Shown here piece by piece: positions 57,641 through 64,000 of a stretch of 64,000 nucleotides of DNA (positions within the stretch are counted from its first letter, which is position 1; each line of letters starts with the position of its first letter). The notes beneath the pieces were generated by a model, which was given only the letters and a program-made list of their open reading frames with translations, ran no database searches and was not told the origin of the DNA. Position numbers and translations under genes: made by a program. Source of the stretch: Symbiodinium microadriaticum (lineage: Eukaryota; Sar; Dinophyceae; Suessiales; Symbiodiniaceae); contig LSRX01001093.1 of NCBI GenBank assembly GCA_001939145.1, forward strand, positions 49,951 to 113,950, given 5' to 3'.

Positions 57641-58948
57641 GCCTAAGGCTTCAGGTCCCAAAGCCCTCAGCAGTCCTGTATCTTTCGTCAATCTTTGCCA
57701 GCGCAACAGCTTTTGCCTTTTCTCTTCCTGCCTTGTCGTGTCCGAAGATGAGGAGCCTGCTACAGGGCCGCAGGCCAGACAAAAGAAAGGGAGACCTGCG
57801 ATCCGTCGCCTCTCGGACTTGCTGGAATTGCCCTCCAAGAAGCAGAAGGTCTTTGTTTCCTTCTCAAGGTAGCCGGCATGCTAGGATGACACTTGAGTCT
57901 GCTGTGCCACCCACCATTTGCCTGCTCAATTCCGCGCAGAGTCATGCTCTTGAAAACGCTGGCAACAGCCTGCATGTCGATCAAGCAACGGGGCATTCTC
58001 TCCTCGCTCTGAAACCTTTTTAAACCCCTCCGTATAACATCGTTCAACATTCAAGCCGTCCGATGCCGGGATTAAGGGGACGGCCGTGGCCTCAAGGTCA
58101 TGCGGAATGTCCACAATCGTCACATCGTTTCCTTCGCAGGATTTTTCATCAAGTGAAAAGGCTAATCACTGATCACAGATTTGAATGCCAGTTCAGTTCA
58201 TTCAACTCAGAACAGCGAATCAACACTCTCAATAGCTTTCAATCAAGTATGCTTTCCCAGCAACAACTTTTGCACACCGAGAATCGATTATGGGTGTCCA
58301 CATACACGGTGCCCGTCCGCTGCTTCAGCAGCCATCCGAGGTATTCTCTTGCGCGCCTGCAATACGAACGAGGGGAGAGGCTCAGAACGGACAGGAAAGG
58401 CTCGGCCAACGACAACTGATTGAGAGTGGGAAGGGAAGGTAATCACTCACCCAACACTGCTTTCTGCTCCGCTGCACCTTCGAGCTGGAAGAGATCCAGC
58501 CATAAAGGCAGCATGTCCGACATACCTCATCCACGATCAAAGCCGTTCATGCAATGCAAAGTGCGGGTAGGCTCCTGCCCTTTCTGCTACCGACTGTCCC
58601 AACGTAAACCTTCAAACCATGTTTCTGGACCGGTGTCACTGGTTGCGATTTGACGACTTGAAGTGCATCATCGTTGTATTTGATATTGTTCAAAAGTTGT
58701 TCTCGCTGCTGGCGCTTGTCGTGGTCGGTACTCGGTACTACGAACCACCGCTCTTCGTTCCTATCATGACTGCTACACACCTTGAGCTGACAAAACTGCA
58801 GCTGAGAAGCTCCAGGATGCATCCGCTGGCCTTGGCAAGCTTCTTGCGGGTCGCACCGTCCTGTGGGCGGAAGCCCAGTTTTTCGGCTGTAGAGTCCACT
58901 GTAGAGTTTCAACAGCTTCTGCCTTCATCAGGGTAATGAAAGCAATCA

Positions 58949-58979
<31 letters not shown>

Positions 58980-61900
58980 TACATATGGTTTAGGGCTGCT
59001 TAAAGTCTTGGGTTCCGTGCAGCTCAGCAGTCCTTCCCCAGGGCGAAGGAGAGCTCCTCGTCTCCCAGTGGAATCGTGTCGCGTCCCCACTCGTCCTGGG
59101 CTGAGGACTTTGGCAGCTCTTTCGATCCGCTTCTTCGCGGGTTTGACATTGAGGACTTTGGGATTGGCTGAAGGATGAAGGCGATGGCTGGTGCCGGCGG
59201 TCCGAGGATCTGGGCAGCAATGGTCGGTGATGTTCTTGGTGTAGAAATACCTCCGGGTCGGGTTGTGGTCGGAGTCTGGGGCTGCGCGAGGATCCACCGC
59301 TCCGGGCTCCCGGCGGCAGCTTCGCCTCAATCGCCGCCATGACCTTGAGCTCTGCCCCCGTCCTCCCGGCTCTGGCTCCGAAGATGGCCTCAGCACCCAG
59401 GCCATCTCAAAAGGAGAGCATGCAGTGCGAGCTCAGCCAGCCGCCAAGTTTTCAGAGTCTCCAGGACTTCCACCAGGACCTCAAAGCAGAGGCGAAAGAG
59501 CTCATCACGATTGATCAGAGCTTTCGACGCAGGGTGAGAGTCTTTCCCTTGGCTTGTGTTCGACCTGGCCTTGGTAGTCACAGAAGAACATGAGGGTGCC
59601 CCACTCCTCCTCGCAAGTCCTGCACAAGTGCAGAAACCCCCAAACACTCTGCTCTTAAGCCGATCGAGTTGGTGAACTCATCCGAGTCCTGAGGAAGTTT
59701 CCCTGCGAGCCGGTTACGAAGCCGACACAGCTCGTTGGCACCGGGATCATGGTCAGATCCTCACAGGATCCGCACAGAATGCGAAAAAGGGGCCCACAAA
59801 AACCCCAAACCTATCGGGTACCAAGAACCGCTCCCCGTCATCGTGTTGGTCGGGAGTGACGTGCACCGGCCCGACTCGCTGAGCACGAACCTGAGTCCAA
59901 AAAGGAAGAGGCAAACATCCAATCGCCTCGGCCTGCTTGAGATCACGATGAAGGGGCGTCGCTTTCAGAGTCTTGTCTTCTGCCGCCTCGAAACAAGGTT
60001 GATGTACTTCCTCGCTCTGCGTCGCTCAGGATCTGCGCCGATGATCTCCACCGTGCCTGAGCTTCAGCAAACCCCGAAGTCTACGCATTGCGGACCAGCG
60101 CTCGAAGCTCAAGCCGGTGTCGCCAAGTCCACTTGGAGAAGCAAGTAGTCTTCTACTTGTGACCAATACTACACATCCCTTACCTACGAATCTACATCAC
60201 TGATCAGATGTTTGGCAGGTGACAGTTGTGCTCGTGCAGCTCCAGTGTTGCTCCAGACACCCGGGCGATCTTGTGCTTCGTTTTGCCGCCGCGGCCCAAG
60301 ATGAAAGCCGAATCCATGTCCTGTCGGCCAGAAGCAAAACACCAAGCCCTTACTAGTAAAAACCCTAAGCCTGAGAGAAAAAAACCGCAAAAGCATTTTG
60401 AAAACTCCAACCCCCTGAACCCTGAAGCCACCACAGCCCCAAAAAACCCTAAGCAAAACCATCTTGGACCCGAAATCCAAAAAAGGCAGCCAGGGAGCGG
60501 TTAGCTGAAGGATCTCTGCTGTCTTCCCACCCTCACGGCGGACCTTCTCGCCGCCTTGGGCAGGATGGGATTCGGGGATTCGGGGCCCCTAGAGTCGGAG
60601 GGCTTCGTCATTGGCCTTTCAGAGATTCGATAGTATGCTATGCTATGGTAATATAGCTTATAGTAGATATAGTGTCGGCACATCTACACTAAGTTACAGA
60701 TGACCATTCTAGAAGACGGACAGGTTTCGAGAGCGCGAGCCTTCTGCATCGGGCTTGCTCGCGCCGCTGCTGCGAGACATGCTGTGCTTCGCTGCAAACC
60801 TGCAGATTCGAGGAAGCCCAACAGCGTTGCAGGATTTCAATCTATGTACGGACGTCTTCCAACGCCACACACTCTGGTCTGACTCATGACTCTCAGCACC
60901 GGGATTTGATCCCGGAGGCCCCACAACCCAATGACCCTGCGTACTTTGTCATGACCTTACGCTCCCGGGGCGGCAGATACTTTGCAGCACCCTGAGAGTC
61001 CCGTTCAGACGAGGTGCAAATCAGCAGAAGGGATGGGCCAACCCTGCTTCTCGAAGAGGCCATCGACTTCTGCCCGAGCCTGCGTCCAGAGCAACTTCCG
61101 AGGCCCAGCCACATCCAGGGTACAACTTTGAAGGCACTTAACTCATCGAGAAGCCAGCAAAAGCACCCGAGCCTCGTTCACAGCATCCGGAGCTCCAGAG
61201 AGGGTCAGCTTCAGCTGCTCCTGCTGAAATCAGAGGCAGAAAAGGATCGGAAAGACTGAACGACAGGGTCAAGCCGCACTCCTTGTTTATCTGAGCCATG
61301 ACCAGATGCCGGAAGTTGTTCCTCAGTGATATGCGGAGCGTAACCAGACAGGACTCGTGCCTAGAGATGCCTTTTGCAAAGCAGAAACAGACAATAAAGG
61401 ACAAGCACCAACACGGCCTGCGAAGAGGGTTGCTCTCACTTGGTTATACGGTGCTGCCGAGCAGCAGCTTGTGGAAGCGCTCCTTTCCCAATGCAGAAAC
61501 TTTCTCCAGCTGCTCCTTCTTGAGATGCACCTCCACGAGCCCAGACGTGGCCAAAGGCTCCCAACACAACGCGACTGCGCCTCGTGGGTCACGAAGGAGC
61601 TCAGAAAGGTCTGCAGATCTTTGCGTGCATTCGAGACGACCTCGGCACGGCAGCAGAAACTTCTTTGAAGCATACGGAGACCACGTGGTCAAAGCTTGGA
61701 GCAATCGAGCTCTTGTGCAGAACCAAACTCCGATGAGGAAAGCCCGTGCGTCTTTGCCAGTCGTTAGTTGTCCCCTACAAAAGCCGAGGCGTACACGACC
61801 GAGAAAGCACTTGGCAAACGGAAGTTCGAAGTTCAAAGACCCTTCCTTTCTCGCAGCATCTCAGCTGCACACCGAGAAGATTCCAGAAAGGATAATCTTC

Positions 61901-64000
61901 TTCTCTGCCTGCTTCACCTGCGATGCTTCCAAGATGTGAGAAAGCCTCTGAACCGACTAAGGCTGTACGGCTTTCCGGTTGAGAGTTCTAGCACAAACTT
62001 GGCAGGTGTGTCTTTCAGGCCCGTCCTGCACGCGAACTCGAGTTCGGTTTCTGACCTTCGGACAATGGACAAAGCGCAGAGACCATCGTGAACGGATGCA
62101 GGCTTGCTTTCAGTCTGAAGTCATCCGTTGAACTCATCTACGTCCGTGCTGCAGGCCTCTTCCAAGATCGAAGGTGTGCCATCTGCTGCTTTAGCAATGA
62201 AGATGTGGAAAGGGACGCCGCTCGGGGTCGTAAACTCCTTCGGTCAAGATAGAGAAGAGTCACCAACTTGAGACGCAAGCCAATGCCAAGAGCAGGTAAG
62301 CCGGCTAAACACTGACTAGCTGCAAAGCAGTTCCACTGGTATTCCTGTATTAGAACGCGAGCTGTGAGTGATTTGTCACGGAAATTCAAGCGTTCGGGTG
62401 GAGGGGCACCTAGTCGACTGAAGCGCGCTCCTACACCCTAAACAACAAACAACCCTAGACCTAGACCCTCCCTTGATGCCAAAACTCCACACCCTAGATC
62501 CATGTCGTACCTGACACGGCACGGCAGGACTGCAACCTATGTCACCGCTTTGCACCTTCACCCCCTTGCCGGTGTGCCGCTAGCCGAATCTATGCAGCAG
62601 TTTAGGCTTCGATGCTTGTTGCTTGACCTTGTTTTAACAGGGACTGAATTGTGCGTCTGTGCGTGCGGTTTGCGTGCGCGTGCTTGTACGGCGTGGTAGC
62701 CCTCGGCCCCTCACCAGCCTTCCCAAACTGAGTTTTCTGTGAACAATCAGATTCACTCGTGTGCCTTCCTGAACTGATACCATCACTCATTCGCTGTTCA
62801 CCGTGACACACTCGCTACCGCCCACTTTTCCTTGAAAACGCTGACAGAAGAGTGTCCCGTCCTCGTCCACTCTGAGGCTGAAGATGTACTCTTGAAGCTG
62901 CTTCTTTGCCTTCGCAGCTTCGACAAGCGAGACTCTTGCTACTAGTATCACAGGGGCAGCCATGCGCACCATATTGCAAGCTCAGCGGCCAGATTTACCT
63001 GCTGGGCATATCCCTGGATCAACCTCGGATGCAGCAGATTTGTCCATCTCGAACCCTAGCACCACAGCTCGGGAAACTCCAGAAAAGGCTTCAGATAGGA
63101 ACTTTCGTCCTGGGCGCAGCTCCTGCCACGGGAGTTTCTTCGAGTTGGTAATTGCTGTGTCAGCCGTTACGGCCCGGCTAGCAGTCGTCTTGGTCGTCGT
63201 CGTCGTTGCAGTCGTCGTCGTCGTCATCGTGTCGAAGTAGTAGTAATACACTTCGTCATACAACAGTCCTTACAAGATCCTCGATAGGTCTCGACAGGTG
63301 TCATTGGCGAAAACAATGCTGATATATGGCCATCACCAACTATGATACTTCACTCTTTGAGAACGACCTGCTGTGAACGTGTGATCCCGCGTCTTGCTGC
63401 TATGCATCTTGAACTTGCCCTTCCTAGCCTACATAGCCTACCACTATGTTAAATTCTCAAGGAGAAGCGCCTATAGCCCCTTCCCTCGGAAGTGCGACAA
63501 AGACAAACTGCCGCCCTAGCCACCGAAAAATCCCACAGCAGTAGCTACTTTATCAACTGCATGCCGTACCTTACAGCTGTGGTGACCGCTGGTAAGCTGA
63601 TGCTGCAGCTCTAAGCGGTCAGCCGTCGCTCTGCGTTCTGCAACGATCAATCCGTGGCAGCCACGACATGCCACGACCAAACCAGCTGAGCTGCACATTG
63701 TCCGTGCCCTGCTGAGTCAGCCGAGCGCCGCAGGATTGCTGGATGGCCTGGAGCTTCTCCTGGCGTGACTGGCGTTCTTCAAGCTCAGGATTCTTTAGAT
63801 TCTCTAGCCGAAGGAAAGGCGCACAAAAGCCCATTGCATCACTGGCTGTGGCCTTGTCCAGGGAGGCACAGATCGCCTGACCAGTGCGTATCTCCGCCTT
63901 CGTAAGCTGCTGGCCGTCGTTGTTGCCTCTGGTCTCGGGCAGCTACCGGAGCAAATAAAGATCATGAAATGGACATGGAATGATGGTTTCGGACTGCTGA
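57641..64000 (-). CDS. KH-domain array, gene A (multi-KH protein, 5' end beyond window)
   Basis: Order on the minus strand: LTKAEIRTGQAICASLDKAT with RQEKLQAIQQSCGARL and VQLSWFG (exon from 63942), a KH-like block; RRATADRLELQHQ (about 63600-63645); VEAAKAKKQLQEYIFSLRVD (about 62850-62930); AKAADGTPSILEEACSTDVD (about 62130-62200); ETELEFACRTGLKDTPAKFV (about 61985-62060); GLVEVHLKKEQLEKVSALGK (about 61490-61550); SLRNNFRHLVMAQINKECGL (about 61270-61335); EQLKLTLSGAPDAVNEARVL (about 61150-61220); EVDGLFEKQGWPIPSADLHL (about 61015-61080); AFILGRGGKTKHKIARVSGA (exon from 60320); TVEIIGADPERRRARKYINL (about 59995-60065); QRVGPVHVTPDQHDDGER (about 59820-59880); IPVPTSCVGFVTGSQGNFLR (ends 59689); TCEEEWGTLMFFCDYQ (from 59619); AIFGARAGRTGAELKVMAAI (about 59330-59395); WGRDTIPLGDEELSFALGK (about 59040-59090); ATRKKLAKASGCILEL (about 58790-58840); TFCFLEG (about 57820-57860); LLIFGHDKAGREKAKAVALA (about 57680-57745). 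It parallels gene B block by block. One gene is inferred; a boundary near 61 kb cannot be excluded. Confidence 0.7.
58945..58978. repeat. TA microsatellite in gene A intron
   Basis: A (TA)n run ending in ttaatacatat, between the SFALGK exon and the KKLAKASG exon of KH gene A. Confidence 0.9.
59620..59688 (-). other. 69-bp GA-AG intron present in gene A, absent in gene B
   Basis: Minus strand: AACTTCCTCAG, then GACTCGG ... CTTGTGCAG, then GACTTGCGAGGAG. Gene B reads AACTTCCTTCGAACCTGCGA without interruption (about 54605-54625). Both intron ends carry CAGGACT, a seven-base direct repeat. Confidence 0.85.
60350..60480. repeat. Degenerate CCCTAA-rich stretch in gene A intron
   Basis: aaaaccctaagcctgag, aaccccctgaaccctgaag and aaaaaaccctaagc resemble decayed CCCTAAA telomere-type units upstream (minus sense) of the GRGGKTK exon. 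A similar patch, acaccctaaacaacaaac and aaccctagacctagaccc, lies at about 62432-62472. Confidence 0.5.
63184..63240. repeat. GTC trinucleotide microsatellite
   Basis: Degenerate gtc/gtt units with a few interruptions, in an intron-like stretch of KH gene A. It makes threonine-rich and valine-rich frames that should not be read as proteins. Confidence 0.85.

Noticed and set aside
58773-59405. 210-codon minus frame containing RRYFYTKNITDHCC
   Set aside because: Only a short part may be real (a link after the AAIEAKL exon of KH gene A). The rest crosses at least one KH exon in a different phase and a TA microsatellite.
60890-60925. tRNA-like T-arm on the minus strand (ccggg-atcaaat-cccgg)
   Set aside because: No matching 5' acceptor strand, D-arm or anticodon arm was found at the required distance. 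The T-loop also lacks the usual TTC start.
61444-61836. Pyridoxamine-phosphate-oxidase-like reading of the minus frame (LLRDPRGAVALCWEPL)
   Set aside because: The similarity is short, flavin-binding residues could not be placed, and the context is a KH gene whose blocks continue on both sides.

Overview
The window looks like nuclear DNA of a core dinoflagellate, probably a member of the Symbiodiniaceae or a close relative. The reasons are: about half G+C outside one island; genes cut into many short exons; introns that almost always sit in an AG|G context and very often start with GC or GA instead of GT; scattered microsatellites and a decayed LINE; and genes lying on one strand over tens of kilobases. 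No rRNA, tRNA, CRISPR or bacterial-type operon was seen. No relic of the dinoflagellate spliced leader was found by eye.

Layout. From 1 to about 31.0 kb every gene I can support is on the plus strand: a LINE reverse-transcriptase remnant (1-690), a nucleotide-diphospho-sugar transferase-like gene with a new internal repeat (7.5-10.2 kb), coiled-coil exons (10.6-12.8 kb), a nearly complete NAD kinase (13.3-15.5 kb), membrane-protein-like exons (16.2-17.3 kb), a long coiled-coil gene (17.6-21.1 kb), several orphan exons (21-27.7 kb) and a major-facilitator transporter (27.9-31.0 kb). From about 34.8 kb to the end every supported gene is on the minus strand: a truncated gene end (34.8-35.2 kb), orphan exons (36-40.4 kb), a NIFK/Nop15-like RRM protein (41.2-42.8 kb), an intronless 683-residue FAM194/thioredoxin-like protein (43.5-45.5 kb), smaller acidic or membrane proteins (45.7-48.8 kb), and a tandem array of paralogous multi-KH-domain genes (49.7 kb to beyond 64 kb).

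Between the two convergent blocks lies a 3.7-kb island (31.06-34.81 kb) that is very A+T rich and has no credible gene in most of its length. It contains a GACA microsatellite, degenerate tandem repeats, an exact 265-bp duplication and a single N. It starts just after the transporter stop codon and ends at an exon of a minus-strand gene whose remaining exons are missing. It may be a chromosomal boundary element, a foreign or organellar insertion, or an assembly mis-join; the sequence alone cannot decide.

How the genes relate. No metabolic pathway links the neighbours; the order looks like ordinary dinoflagellate one-way arrays. The most informative part is the KH array. At least two, probably three, head-to-tail paralogues share the same order of protein blocks but differ in where introns sit, so they record recent intron gain or loss. 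Exon limits are given where the protein family and the AG|G rule fix them. Elsewhere they are approximate and the entry says so.
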